From Stropharia rugosoannulata (taxonomy: Eukaryota; Basidiomycota; Agaricomycetes; Agaricales; Strophariaceae), in the NCBI GenBank assembly GCA_028532985.1, contig JANCIK010000005.1:248001-312000 (forward strand): 64,000 bases of DNA, given 5' to 3'. Both the position numbers and the translations under genes were made by a program. This document shows positions 33,731-44,814 of the stretch, one piece after another; positions within the stretch are counted from its first letter, which is position 1, and each line of letters starts with the position of its first letter. The notes under the pieces are model-generated. The model did not search any database, was not told the DNA's origin, and was given only the letters and a program-made list of their open reading frames with translations.

Positions 33731-34380
33731 CATATATGGTTTAAACCTGACCATAAGTTACACTGTCAGAGATGTTGTGTTTTGCTTTACAGAACACGAT
33801 ACAACCTGTTGCAACTTCTGCAGTCTGTTTTCAGGGAATACCTCATTCCGGCAGTGCTCAGGCGCTTGTCATTTTTATTAAACTTACGACACGGTGAATC
33901 TATCCCTATTAAACTTGCATGCTAGTTAGCCAGCGACGTATGGGTCTGTGGGTTAAGAGATATGTACTGGACATACCGACACCAAAATCTACAATTGTGA
34001 GCATTCACGTTTTAGCACAAACCAGCTACAAGTTATTGTATCATTTTTTTTCAACGATGGGGCGGGTGTGTGGGCGGCGGGCAAGTGGTGGGATAAAGCA
34101 AGTCATAAGTGGGAAATTAACGTGTTGCTTTGTACGCGATCTCTGAGGAATGGGTGTAATCTACCACCTGAATCGCGTCCAAGGGCGGTAGACTAGCATA
34201 TCTGCCTGACTATTACCGAGTTGTAGACACGGTATGTCGGATTCCCTCATAGTATCTCGAACCCACGTATATTTACACTGTATACAGGTAGGTGAGGTAC
34301 AATATCGAACCAGGCTGAATGTGTGTTAAACACCGCAGTTAGCCGCCTGTATTACCATTCTTCAGACCGGTGCTCGTAGG

Positions 34381-34677
34381 TTGACAATAACAAGTAAGTA
34401 CTTACAAACGGATCACAAGCGCGCACTTCTACTTCTTGTACTGGAGTTGCGTTTGCAGCCGACGTTACCACTTAAGAAACGATTAGAATATAGGGAGGTG
34501 ATATACAGATTATTACACGTACTGAGAATAGCAAGGGCGGTGGTGAGGATAGCTTTGAAGGACAGCATTGTCTCTTTCGATGAGTGGGGTGATTTATGCG
34601 TTGTTGCAGTTGACGGTGCTCATAACAGCCTTTTATACGGGATTGGAGTCCGGCAAGGCCAGCACTGTGAGAGTTAA
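34381..34677 (+). CDS. Hypothetical 98-aa ORF, copy B
   Basis: This is a basic, leucine-rich frame (LRIARAVVRIALKDS) ending in VVAVDGAHNSLLYGIG. In copy A the same peptide is interrupted by a stop. Codon-level conservation is weak and the first codon follows a possible splice acceptor, so it may be an exon or simply duplicated noncoding DNA. Confidence 0.3.
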   Translation: MTITSKYLQTDHKRALLLLVLELRLQPTLPLKKRLEYREVIYRLLHVLRIARAVVRIALKDSIVSFDEWGDLCVVAVDGAHNSLLYGIGVRQGQHCES

Positions 34678-35489
34678 AATGGCAGTACAACATGATAGAT
34701 AAGATAATTATATACTCTATCTATGTGTGATACATCGTCTTCCATGGAAAGCAGGAATATTCATATGATGTTATCTGAATTTATGTATGAATTTAGCTCA
34801 CGCTTTCTATCCTACTCCACGCAAATAATAGGTCCCGGCGTAATTTCTACACCACATAAGCGTGCATTGCACGGTTATCAAGGTTCGTATCAAGTATTGA
34901 TCAAGCGCAAGTCCCCTTTTATCTCTGGAGAGACGCACGCAGTCCCACCGAAGTGAGCCTGGCGGGGACCTCGGAAATGGGCGCTGGAGCGCGAAATATA
35001 CATTCCTGAGCACGCACATTGAGTTATTTTGGCTATCTATGTATGTTTTATCCGATGTCAAGCAAATATGGGTAGATACGGCCCTTGTGCTATGGTTATC
35101 GAGGGTGTGGTGTGGACAATAATAAACGCACACCTATGCTCTCTCTTCTCTGACCAAATCGGACTGCAGCGAGGCGGGGCCCAGGGCCGTCGTCGACGTG
35201 CCGCACAGAATCTGTCCCATTGCATCAGTGACCATGACTGCCAGCCGGAATCCACTTACCTAATCTACCCGAAGCCAAAGTAATGCTCCGCCAGTCGAAT
35301 AGGTACCAGATAGAAATATTGATTATAGAAGAAAGGTAATAAAAAAAAGCGTGCCTGGGTATGGTTAAAATGTGCAGCGAGGGAGTGCGTGGTGATGTGA
35401 TCCAATCACGGGAATATGTGGGAATAGCTGAGTCAGAACAACGGATCAGCGTGTTACGGTCGGGTGACGGTACCTTCTTGACTTGCACG

Positions 35490-36942
35490 ACGCGCCTTCG
35501 TTAGCATGAATCTCAGCTATCGACACGACACGTCTTGCCCTTTCACCACCCAACTGGCTCCCGCTTCAGCGCTCAGCGCTCAGCTTGTTAGGGTCAGCTG
35601 CTGGCCCACGCGTCTACCTGGGGACGTGTTGGACCGACTCGCTCCGATGTTCTCCGGCGCCTTGCGCAGCTACTCTCTGGCCATGGCGCCGTGCCCGCTT
35701 CAGCATCACATCGACAGGTATGGAAACTTACTTTCCCCTTGCCCCGCCCCAACCCTACGCTCTTATCCCTCTGCGACACACGTCCGCGCCTGGCATACCT
35801 GCTCCCTGCAACTGTCCCCCTCCCGCACGTCCCCCGGTCCATCCCCTCCCGGCCTATCCCGCCTGCAGAACACGATCTTGTCGTGCATCCTTCGCCCTCT
35901 ACAGCCTTGCAAAACTGTCGCTGTGTCGCGGGCGCATCCGACTCCGTTATACCGCGTGGCTACGAGCTGCTGCTCCTCTCCTCGTCGATCTCATCGTGCA
36001 TCGCCGAACACGCCGTGTCTAACTAGCGCACGGTACTTTATTTCATGCGCCTAGGTGCCCTTGTGATTTTGGGCGCGGAAACACGTTCAAACACCCATCG
36101 GACTGTCGAACCTAGCTATATGCTTCAGTTAGGTTCCCTCCCGTTGATGCGTCCGTATCTGCTCCCTTCTACTGTCGCCTCGGGTTCACCCTGCCACCTG
36201 GTCCGTCCGCTCCCTCCCCTCCATATTTATTTGTGGTTCCTGGTTATCTCTCGGGATATAGGTCTCGCGATTGCCTCCAGCTCATCCCGTCCCCTCCTAT
36301 CCCACGTCCAGGTGGTGTCAGCTTCTATCGCGCGTTCATCGCCGACGCGCATTGACGTAGATCTGGCACGTAGCCCGCGCTTACGCGTACACGTCCGCTT
36401 CGTCATAGCCCAGAGTAGTACCGACTACCTGCCTCCTCCTGCTTACACTATGGCACATGGACGGGCTCACTATTGATGCTTTCCCCAGAGAGTACTCCAG
36501 GCTCCCTTGCTTAAAGTGGGTTAGTTGCGTATAACGGCTCCCGGTCTGAATCCGCCGCCGCCCCTCTGTGGAAGGTCTATTTTCGTAACGAAGAGGGGAC
36601 CCGTCCTGTCTGCTCTCGTCCGCTTCCCTGCTGCCCGTTGCGCCCGCCACCTGGTTGTACCACGGAATCATGCCGCTCGCCATTTCATGAATGCGCGCCT
36701 TCGCATGACCGCCCGCTTTGTCATGACTACGCGCCGCAATAGCCGCTGCGCGGGCTAGCGCAGTCTCTTTCGTGTGGATCTCGCCAGCTCTCAGTGTATC
36801 TATCTGTCTATGCCTGGCTCAGGTATGTGCGGTATACGCCTGTGTGTCTTCGCACTCACACCCACACCCGCACTCGCACCTTTATCGCGATTCGCTGCAA
36901 CATGGTGTCGCGCAGGCACGCGCGTCCTCCTCCGGGTCCCAG
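35490..36942 (+). repeat. C-rich strand-skewed repeat (family R), copy in duplication B
   Basis: It is the counterpart of 5590-7110, with internal deletions relative to it (for example near 35760). No coding support. Confidence 0.6.
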
Positions 36943-37067
36943 GAATCATTTAATGGAGAGTGTAAAGATTCCAAGGAGATATTTGCATAAACATGTTACT
37001 CATAGTTACATATTGCACCAATCATAATGTAATTGTTAATCTATTCAAGATAATATAAAGTTTAGGA

Positions 37068-38399
37068 TTACAAATACACCGTTAAAAGCTGTAAACCATT
37101 GGACTCCAAATCACTTTCAGCTATTTCTATATTTGATTCTTCTCTGTTTGGATCTTTCGCAGATTGCAATGTAAAGACTGGAAGGGAATCACAAGCATAG
37201 TTCACTGATGTTATAGTTCGGATGCACCCCATGTGTTCATCCATTCGCCATTTAAGTGGAATTGAAAGGCAGGGATTGCGAATTGTGACCTGTCCGCCGT
37301 GTATGGAAAAGTTGACAATGCCAAAGAGGGAGCAATAAGCTGGCTCCGTTGACTCCAAGTAAATGCTTCCGTCTAATAACCATATGTCTTCAAGTTCACC
37401 ATAAATATCGCCTTTGGGGTGAGATTTGATATTCTCCATTTTCATATAATGTTTTTTAAGACCCGGAACAAGGAGGAGGCTAACACGCAGGCCTAAGTGT
37501 GTCAGTAGAAGTGGTTCAGTGGGAGTCAAGTTTCTGAACTGGGCATTAATGTCGTCACTAGCGACATCAAAGGCTTCCGAGCGATACTGGTATGCTTCAA
37601 TGCTATTTGGTATAACTCCTAGACCGTCATATGGGTATGTGTGATTGAAAATATCCAAGACACTTCTCCGTGTGTTTATGAGTTCATTGATCAACCGTGA
37701 GAAGGCAAGATGAGCGCCTTCGCCATATGCTATTGAAATGCTGACGTCAAGAAGACCCATTAGGGAATAGGCCGTGTCCTCTTCACGAGTCACCTGTCGT
37801 TTGCATGCCATCTGCAAATATCTTGATGGTTGAATAATCCATGTCATTCCTGATCGAAAGTACTCCATTTCCTTTGAAGATATCCCTGCAGCTGAGCCTA
37901 GTACCTCGTTCTCGTCGCATTCAATCTGTATCCAGTATTTGTTGTAAATCGCAACTGTATTTCGTGGGGCAACAAGTTCTTGCAAAGTCCATCCTCGTGT
38001 GAACCAAGAGTCTCCGCCAATAGTGTCGATGGTTTCTGTTTCTGACAGATATACAATGCACACCACGGCCCTACTGTACCATTTAAACATTGAGCGGATG
38101 GCCTCGTCGAGCTCGGCGCTACTCTCCTTGTTGATACAACATGTGTCAATCCATGCAAAGTGACAATTGTGCTCTTGAGCAGAAACTCTGCAGAGGTTTA
38201 TGATCTTTGTATATGCAGCAGAGAACTGCTTTCTTGTTGCCCAGGTTTGATATGAAATTTCACCGCCTACGTCTTTGGTCCAGGTGTGAGAAAGAATTGC
38301 GTATTTTGTGCATTGTGATCTCAGATGATTTATTTTTATTGCTGTGTATTCGAATGTGGCCTCTTGAAGTAAACCTGTCGTCGCATATTCTGTGATGTT
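37068..38399 (-). CDS. HET-domain (heterokaryon incompatibility) protein, main exon
   Basis: The minus-strand open frame carries the three HET signatures in order: YAILSHTW (about 38290), AWIDTCCINKESSAELDEAI (about 38120-38170) and TRGWTLQELVAP (about 37980). A ~230-residue C-terminal region follows with no recognised effector domain. HET proteins trigger programmed cell death when incompatible hyphae fuse, and in basidiomycetes they form large families. The frame is open upstream to 38399. A minus exon at 38623-38432 (FPTRLLAFDSNGTSIRLV) and another near 38888-38680 look like earlier exons separated by short GT-AG introns, but the phase of the last join could not be fixed. The gene may thus be intact or have a lesion there. 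Confidence 0.8.
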   Translation of the reverse strand, partial: NITEYATTGLLQEATFEYTAIKINHLRSQCTKYAILSHTWTKDVGGEISYQTWATRKQFSAAYTKIINLCRVSAQEHNCHFAWIDTCCINKESSAELDEAIRSMFKWYSRAVVCIVYLSETETIDTIGGDSWFTRGWTLQELVAPRNTVAIYNKYWIQIECDENEVLGSAAGISSKEMEYFRSGMTWIIQPSRYLQMACKRQVTREEDTAYSLMGLLDVSISIAYGEGAHLAFSRLINELINTRRSVLDIFNHTYPYDGLGVIPNSIEAYQYRSEAFDVASDDINAQFRNLTPTEPLLLTHLGLRVSLLLVPGLKKHYMKMENIKSHPKGDIYGELEDIWLLDGSIYLESTEPAYCSLFGIVNFSIHGGQVTIRNPCLSIPLKWRMDEHMGCIRTITSVNYACDSLPVFTLQSAKDPNREESNIEIAESDLESNGLQLLTVYL

Positions 38400-38431
38400 T
38401 TAAGACATGTTCATTGACTTGTGAATTCAAA

Positions 38432-38890
38432 TTACCTAGTAGGTGAGGCTCTACTTCTCCCCAAACTTTGTCTGTTAAAATCTGCATTACTTCCCATCAG
38501 GTTGACAAGACGAATAGAAGTTCCATTTGAATCAAATGCCAATAGTCGTGTGGGAAATTTTGACACATCCGAGCGAAGGATTGTCAATGTTTGTTGTTTG
38601 AGAGAGTCTGCGATTTCAGGCACTGTCAGTCTCCATTCAGAAAAACCTTAGAAGACTTACAGATCAGAGCGGCATATTCTGTGTAGGCAACATCTAGAGT
38701 GGTGGAATAACTGGGAACAAGATCTGAGGGATGTGGAATTTCCGAGATGGTAGAATTGGATAATGGAGATAATTCCGTATTCCGGAAGTCATCTACAGTC
38801 TTGGCGATATATGCCTTGAGGCAGTCGACGAGCTGCTGTTCGACTAATTCTACAGGAAGGCTCTCCGCTACAGGATCATTCAGAAACTAA
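38432..38890 (-). CDS. Probable upstream exons of the HET-domain gene
   Basis: On the minus strand, an exon ending EYAALI at a GTAAGTC donor (about 38660) is followed by an intron with ACTGACAG and then by the frame PEIADSLKQQTLTILRSDVS, reaching a donor-like GTAATT at about 38448. The FPTRLL...IRLV segment resembles the region that precedes the HET core in fungal proteins. Further 5' exons may extend to 39353. The splice model is partial. Confidence 0.45.
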
Positions 38891-39431
38891 TGCAAATAAT
38901 CCTAAATGTAAAACATACCTGGCTTAACATGATTCTGGTTGGGCCCTTGAATATGAGATTTTGTTGAAAAAAATGTTCACATATAGATAGGCGTTATTAG
39001 GACTTACCTGATATCATGCATTCATATACCATGGGTTTTACAAAATTGGCTAACGCTTCAAGCAGGTCCCGAGATTGTGTATTGTTTGTAACTACTGAGG
39101 CGGACATTTGAAGGTCAAACTGTGTTGGCAGCGCGGTATAGCTTTTGCAGTGAAGAATTACACAATGAACGAGGCTTGCCGTGGTGCAACACTCACATTG
39201 ACAGTCAGGACAGCTCGTTATGAGGCAATGGGGAAGAAAGAAAAAAGGTCTTGTAGGTGGACTATATAGGTAGGGCATCAATGCATCATGTGTCACACGT
39301 CCGTCATAAATCTTATGACAGGTTACAGCTAACAGGCGCTTCGTGTACATCAAGATTATTCTATTTTAGCATGATCCAATTATACTCGATGCACAATGAA
39401 ATAGGACTGCCGAACAGGGAAAAGAGACAAA

Positions 39432-39556
39432 GCAGTGTGACGGGCAGTGTGCCAGTCAATGGGGCAGTGTAAGGGCAGTGCATCAAAACACACTGACTTA
39501 TTGAGCGACCTTACACTGGCCCACTGCCTTACACTGCCCTACACTGACATGACACC
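39432..39556. repeat. Small hairpin element with (CAGTGTAAGGGCAGTG)-like arms
   Basis: The left part has GTGTGACGGGCAGTGTGCC and GGGCAGTGTAAGGGCAGTG. The right part has the inverse, TTACACTGGCCCACTGCC, TTACACTGCCC and TACACTGACATGACAC. The ~125-bp unit could fold into one long imperfect hairpin, as small MITEs do. Its target duplication is not clear. Confidence 0.6.
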
Positions 39557-39689
39557 ATCTCAAATTGTCGTGTCACGGAAGTAGACTATAACGAGCTAAC
39601 GAAGTGCTCACCGCGTGCTAACATTCATAATCAACCTATAATAGAATCGGCTGTGCATAATTACAGCTTTCGCGAGCGCATACATGAAT

Positions 39690-40150
39690 GTGTCCCCTCA
39701 TGCGTCGTGGTTCACTCTGGAGTTTTGCTCAACTGGACCCCGCATCAACTGGTTGGGGTCAGCTGCTGGCCCTGCTCGTGTTGGCCCAACACGCTCCGAT
39801 GTTCACCGGCGCCTTGCCCTGCCCCTCCCCCAGACGGTGACGCTGTGCCCTCTTCAATATCGAGGTCCCCTCGTCTCTCTTCCCACCGGCCAGGTAGTCC
39901 TGGAGCAGATGCCAGCCTCTGTACCCTCCGAGACGCGCGTCAGCGCTTGGTGTGGTCTCCCCGTTCCGCCCTCCCCTCCTGGCCTAGCTATATGCATCCT
40001 TTACGCCCCCTCTCACCGCCCCGCCCGTATATGCTTACTTCTACTGTACCCCCAGGTCAGCCCCGCGGTCCGTCTGCTCCCTCTTCCGCCATCTTTCTCA
40101 GTCTTTATCTGCGGTATATAGATAATCTGTCACACACGCACCGCTCACAG
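39690..40150 (+). repeat. C-rich repeat (family R), short copy
   Basis: It matches 5680-6400 in order (GGTCAGCTGCTGGCCC, CTCCGATGTTC-CCGGCGCC, CCCTCTTCAATATCGA, then TATATGCTTAC and a CATCTTTCTCAGTCTTTAT tail). Not coding. Confidence 0.55.
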
Positions 40151-40309
40151 TCAATAGATCCTTCGGGTTTCTTCGGCATTGGTATAGATTGACAAGGTTG
40201 GATCTCAAAGTAAAACTATCGCCCTTCAGACACTCCTAAACATTTGTATTGGATGTATGCATAAATAGTAACATCAAACACTGCATCTATTGTTGTGTTC
40301 CCGAGAAAT

Positions 40310-41076
40310 CTAGGATAAATTATCACAGATCTTGACGACGTACGGATGCTCTTGCGCGACAAGGATATTCTAAAACGAAATGAGACAAGAGAACACACTA
40401 TCAGGCTTGACGTGGTGTACCATAGGATTAAGATAACGATGCACAATCATTTTACTGTGCAGATACTGTATCAGAAACATCATTAAATGAATGGTTGAAC
40501 CAAGGAGTATTTAAGAACCATACTCAACAGTGCAGCATCGCAAATCTGGTACATAATATCCCGTGTGACAATTTAAGCTATAACATAATGAGCATAAACA
40601 TATTTGAGAAGTACTAGACAGTACACTTACCCAGACCACCTCACACACTCCCGCTGTAATTCACCACATAGTCCAGAAGAGACTCATGTGACAGGAACTC
40701 CATGACAATTTCTATGTAAAAGATTTCGGTTAGCCGAAAAAGAGAACGTCAAATTGCCAACTGTTCCCAGCTTACGGATGATTTTCTCCTGCGATGTAAA
40801 CGCCACCGCGAGCTTGCAGACGTTGGGGTGCTTCAGCCTGTTCATGACCTCTACCTCCTTCAACACACACTTCCTGGTGATTTCTGCATCGATCGGAAGT
40901 ATTTTTTCAAAAGACACGATCTTCACCGCATACACCTCCTGTGTGACGGTGTCAATTGCCTTGTGAACCTCGCTGAATTTACCCTGTGATATTGGTTCGC
41001 GGCGCTGGTAGTTTTCTACGAACGCGGATCGGTTCAACGATGCCATGACATGGTATATGTATGCTTCAGATGACAT
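40310..41076 (-). pseudogene. Decayed Ser/Thr protein kinase
   Basis: On the minus strand the first exon (ATG near 41076) encodes a kinase N-lobe: a loop ISQGKFSEVHKA (first Gly of GxGxxG lost), the lysine of YAVKIV, and helix-C LKEVEVMNRLKHPNVCKL. The intron 40775-40712 joins it to IVMEFLSHESLLDYVV. Later pieces give DIMYQICDAA (about 40545), YLHSKMIVHR (about 40445) and NILVAQEHPYVVKICD (about 40330). The catalytic HRD is broken (HRY followed by inserted codons) and DFG is replaced by DNL then a stop. The arrangement resembles CAMK/CHK2-like kinases. The gene is clearly inactive. Confidence 0.75.
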
Positions 41077-41229
41077 TAATTATTAGGTTCCTTAAAAATC
41101 TAAAGATGAAAGACGCACTAAAGTCGTTGTGGTCTTATTGGAAAGATAGACGAATAAAAGGTTGTATATTGGGTTGCCCTATGGGCGCTTAAATACACTA
41201 CGAAGTATTTACTAGAAAATTCTGTATGT

Positions 41230-41960
41230 AGGTAGATTAGTAATCTAATTACTAATGTCCATTCCAATTAATGAGCTCCATCACCGATGCTGGCTTGGCC
41301 AACTCCAACAGGTCTGTATCGAGAGATATGAAACGGATGGTGACACCGTTTCGTAGTAAGACACGGTGGCCTTGCATAGTTCGTCGTCATCAACCTATTG
41401 AGGGTTAACGAAATATGACGTATGCCAAAGGTATAAACTCACGTATATGCCGGCTTGCATAAGCGACTTGAGGGTTGTCTCCGATGTGCTCGTCGCCTCA
41501 TCCCATCGGAAGTATACGACACACTGGTGGGGAGCTTATGGAGTTAAATTAATATCCATGGAACGGAAGTCGGTACTCATCATCACTCACCAATTCTGCG
41601 CCATGTTTCGTTCAAGACAACTGCGTTGTCTTGATGCTGCCCAAATGTAATAGGGGCAAGCTCGCCTTGCTTCACGTCTACCTGCGCCCGAAGGATGATA
41701 GGGTGGTAAAGTATGAGCAAAGGTCACCAAATATGCCAACTGCATCGTCTGGTTAGCTTCTGCCTGCTTGCGTTGCATAATAATTTATGGATAAGATTGT
41801 CGGAAGCCTGAAGTACTCGAACACGAAGTGAGGGAGAGGAAATTCAAGCTCTCGAGTAGGCCAGTTATGAGCCCTTGTCATGGAGAGTTGTGAAGATATG
41901 CTGAGTCGATTTTACGAGTTCATTTTATACCGTATCGGTAAATCAAATGTCTTTGCTAAG
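41230..41960 (-). pseudogene. Remnant multi-exon gene plus short TATA-driven family copy 4
   Basis: On the minus strand, GTATAAAATGAACTCG (about 41940) precedes an ATG near 41885 whose peptide contains RELEFPLPHFVFEYFRLPTI and LSINYY, like copies at 16.7 and 24.9 kb. Further down, exon-like frames with good GT-AG borders read ELAPITFGQHQDNAVVLNE, HQCVVYFRWDEATSTSETTL and a last piece NGVTIRFISLDTDLLELAKP ending at a TAG near 41240. I do not recognise the protein and cannot fix all joins. Confidence 0.4.
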
Positions 41961-43440
41961 AAACCATTTAGGCGATAAAGAAACAAAGGCCTTATGGCGC
42001 TTTATAACTCCCGATACGGAGCGGAGTGTCTGTGTTAGTAGCTTAAGCTTTGCGGGGGTGTAAACTGGTCAGATGTCAATTACTACGCATCTGAAACCCC
42101 AAAAAATCATCAAAGAGCCACACCTGCGCTCCTCCTTCAAGCTTAAAGCTCTGCTGCAATGTTTTATACCCAAAATGGACCATGAAAGATGTTAGGATGA
42201 TGAAACCGGGAAAACGAGGTCGGCGGCAGGGGGAAGTGGTAGTTGGAGAGTTTCTCTGCTCTGTTATCGAAAACAGACTTTCTGCTGCTAAGGTGTGTGC
42301 CAAGTGTGATATTGTATTTTTGCGACACAATTGCAACGGCTGAAGAAGAGAGGAGAGGCACGGCGTGTGTCTATGTCCGTAGTGCGATCCTGGGAAGGAG
42401 CTCTTCCCCGGCGGCGGCTAGTATGGGACTTTGGACCCCACGGATCAGTGTGTTATGGTGTTACACGGGTGACTGCACCTCTTCCTCCGACTCCGCCCTT
42501 CAATTGCAGACATAGCTCGACCGCGGTCTGCATGTCTGACACAACTGTCAATACTATCCGGGTATGGACCTTAGTCATCTAATTGCGCCACTGTCGCGCT
42601 CGTCAACACGGACGTACGGACCCCGAATGAGCCTTACGCACTCTGCTGGTTACTGCCCAGAGGACGTGCGGGTCCTCTATACTCTTATTTGCTCTGGACC
42701 AGCCTATGCTACCATGTGTCACAAGTATACCAGAGCATATTCCCTGCGTTAATATTACTACCCATGACTTCCCATTTACACTTCTCAAGCTTATAAAGAC
42801 TTCACCGCGATGTGGAAAGCCCAAACCGGCGGCCTGGCAGCGGGGTATATTGGCAATGGGCTCACGGTGTGGCATCGGATCTAGGATAACTGGTGCAAAG
42901 ATGCAAGGCCAGTAAAGTGGAAAGGAAGGATTGAGGCTATCGGGGTATGTCTCTGTGTACACACTCGGATTTAACCGAGAGGAGCAGGGGATCAGGCGCA
43001 CCTGCACTAGTCCTCGCCAGATCAGCAGTGATGCACGAGATGAATTAATTCCATGCATCATTTGTGTGCAATATACATATAAGACTACATGAATGCCTAT
43101 TGTGCGCAATTAGGCTGGATGACAAGGCGATCGGGTGTGTATTTGTAGCTGGCTTGTAGTAGGAAAAGGGCAACGGATCCGATATACAATCTGGATTGGC
43201 AGGTAGTGTCGCCACACTGCGGCCTATGAGACGGTCCAGCGAACGGCCCCATGTGTACGAATGAGTCGACTTCAGCGAACTCGCCCAATCTCCCAACTTC
43301 ACATTCCAAATTGGGAAAGCGCCGAGGTGTCCAAAACGCCGAGTGTGTCTTACTACAATTATATTATATTAGATGTTGTATGTAGTATATTCATGCACTA
43401 ATACTAGTATGATCAATAAATGCTTGACCATTGGAAGCGT
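41961..43440. other. Gene-poor region containing repeat S copy 4
   Basis: 42420-42565 is the plus-oriented copy of repeat S. The rest holds only short frames on both strands with no family motif. Confidence 0.35.
42420..42565 (+). repeat. Short dispersed repeat S, copy 4
   Basis: GGGACTTTGGACCCCACGGA and ACACGGGTGACTGCACC match the inverse of 12.7, 16.0 and 24.3 kb. Alignment to the 24.3-kb copy extends to GTCAATACTATCCGGGTATG. Confidence 0.6.
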
Positions 43441-43443
43441 GAA

Positions 43444-44035
43444 TACTCGGCCATAGCAAGTTTACATACTCGGCCATAGAAAGCATATATACTCGGCCAT
43501 AAATGTGTAGATACTTGGCTATAAAAGTGCAGAAACTCGACCATAAAATCATAAATGCTCATCTACAAAATGCATGAATACTCGGCCATAAATAGTGTAA
43601 ATACTCGGCCATAAATATGTAGTAGATACTCGGCCATAAAAGTTTAGATACTCATTTACAAAATAAATAAATACTCGGCTATAAAATGCATAAATACTCG
43701 GCCATAAAGATTGTAGATATTCGGCCATAGAATGGATGGGTACTCGGCCATAAATATGTAGATACTTGGCCATAAAAGTTTAGATACTCATCTACAAAAT
43801 AAATAAATACTCGGCTATAAAATGCATAAATACTCGGCCATAGAAGGGATGGATACTCGGCCATAAATATGTAAATACTCGGCCATAAAAAAGCACAGAT
43901 AGTCGGCCATAAAAGCATAAATACTCGGCATAAATACTCGGCCATAAAAGTTTAGATACTCATCTACAAAATGCATAAATAGTTGGCTATAAAATGCATA
44001 AATACTCGGCCATAAAAAGTGTAAATACTTGGTCA
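43444..44035. repeat. Minisatellite array 1 (ATACTCGGCCATAAA units)
   Basis: More than twenty units are built on TACTCGGCCATAAA plus 5-9 variable bases. Some units read CTCATCTACAAA instead. A higher-order repeat is visible: the segment starting AGTTTAGATACTCAT occurs at 43641 and again at 43777 (period 136 bp), and it starts again at 43949. Minus-strand frames rich in WPSIYAFYSR repeats are by-products of the unit. Confidence 0.9.
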
Positions 44036-44039
44036 TTTC

Positions 44040-44800
44040 CTGCAGCTAATTGGTAACCAGCAGCATGAATTCTGATGCTTATTCTCTTATGTAGTCATTG
44101 GCCATTTCATATTAGAATGCTTAATATATAAGCATAATGGCCGATGACCACAATTTACTTAGAGATATTGTAGCCTAGTGTAGTAATTGAATTAAGTGCC
44201 AAGTGTGCTAATAGCAAAAGTCATGGTGTACTCAGAGATATTAACCTACTATGGCTTTCAAAGCATGATGTGGGGCCTGTTAACAGAGCAGGTTACAGAA
44301 AATAGAAGTTTTAAGGTGTTTTGATGTATGACCTTACCCAGTGGTTACAAGTAAGGCCTGTAAGAAATAAACTCTGGATATAAAAAAGATGGGGTTACAT
44401 GATCCATGGAGATGCGAGTACATACTAATAGAGAGAGTAAAAATATAGTAAAGAGGGATGGGAGAAGTATGTGCAATATAGAATGGTGCACGAAAGTGAG
44501 CATAACTAAACCATGGGGAGGATATAACAGTTTTGCAAGCCAGAGGTGGGTTATCTTTGTCTTTGCCTCTAGCAATGGTACAAGAATATTGTGTGTCTCA
44601 CTCAATAATAACTCCAGATTGCTGCTGAGTGGACAAGATATATAAACCATGAACAGTTGTATACAGCTGTTATAGAGACACACCCTGCCCTTTCTTCTCA
44701 TTCTAAACAACTGTTAAATACCATATCTCTCTATTCTAATTCATCTATGGACCTGCAAAGTATATGTTTGGCTATACATTTAAGCAGCTTGAATTAAGGC
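44040..44800. other. Spacer between the two arrays
   Basis: AT-rich, with frames on both strands at 44345-44710 that lack any motif. No gene called. Confidence 0.35.
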
Positions 44801-44814
44801 TGATGTTTTTACTA

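Larger units (their letters stand above)
31228..36942 (+). repeat. Segmental duplication, copy B (less damaged)
   Basis: It matches 770-7110 without the MITE and without the deletion in the 106-aa gene, and so shows the ancestral layout of the short genes. Its right end is CGGGTCCCAG at 36942, after which the two copies diverge completely. Confidence 0.9.

Noticed and set aside
43549..44036. Minus-strand frames with WPSIYAFYSRVF-type repeats
   Set aside because: Direct translation of the minisatellite unit; frame changes between units.
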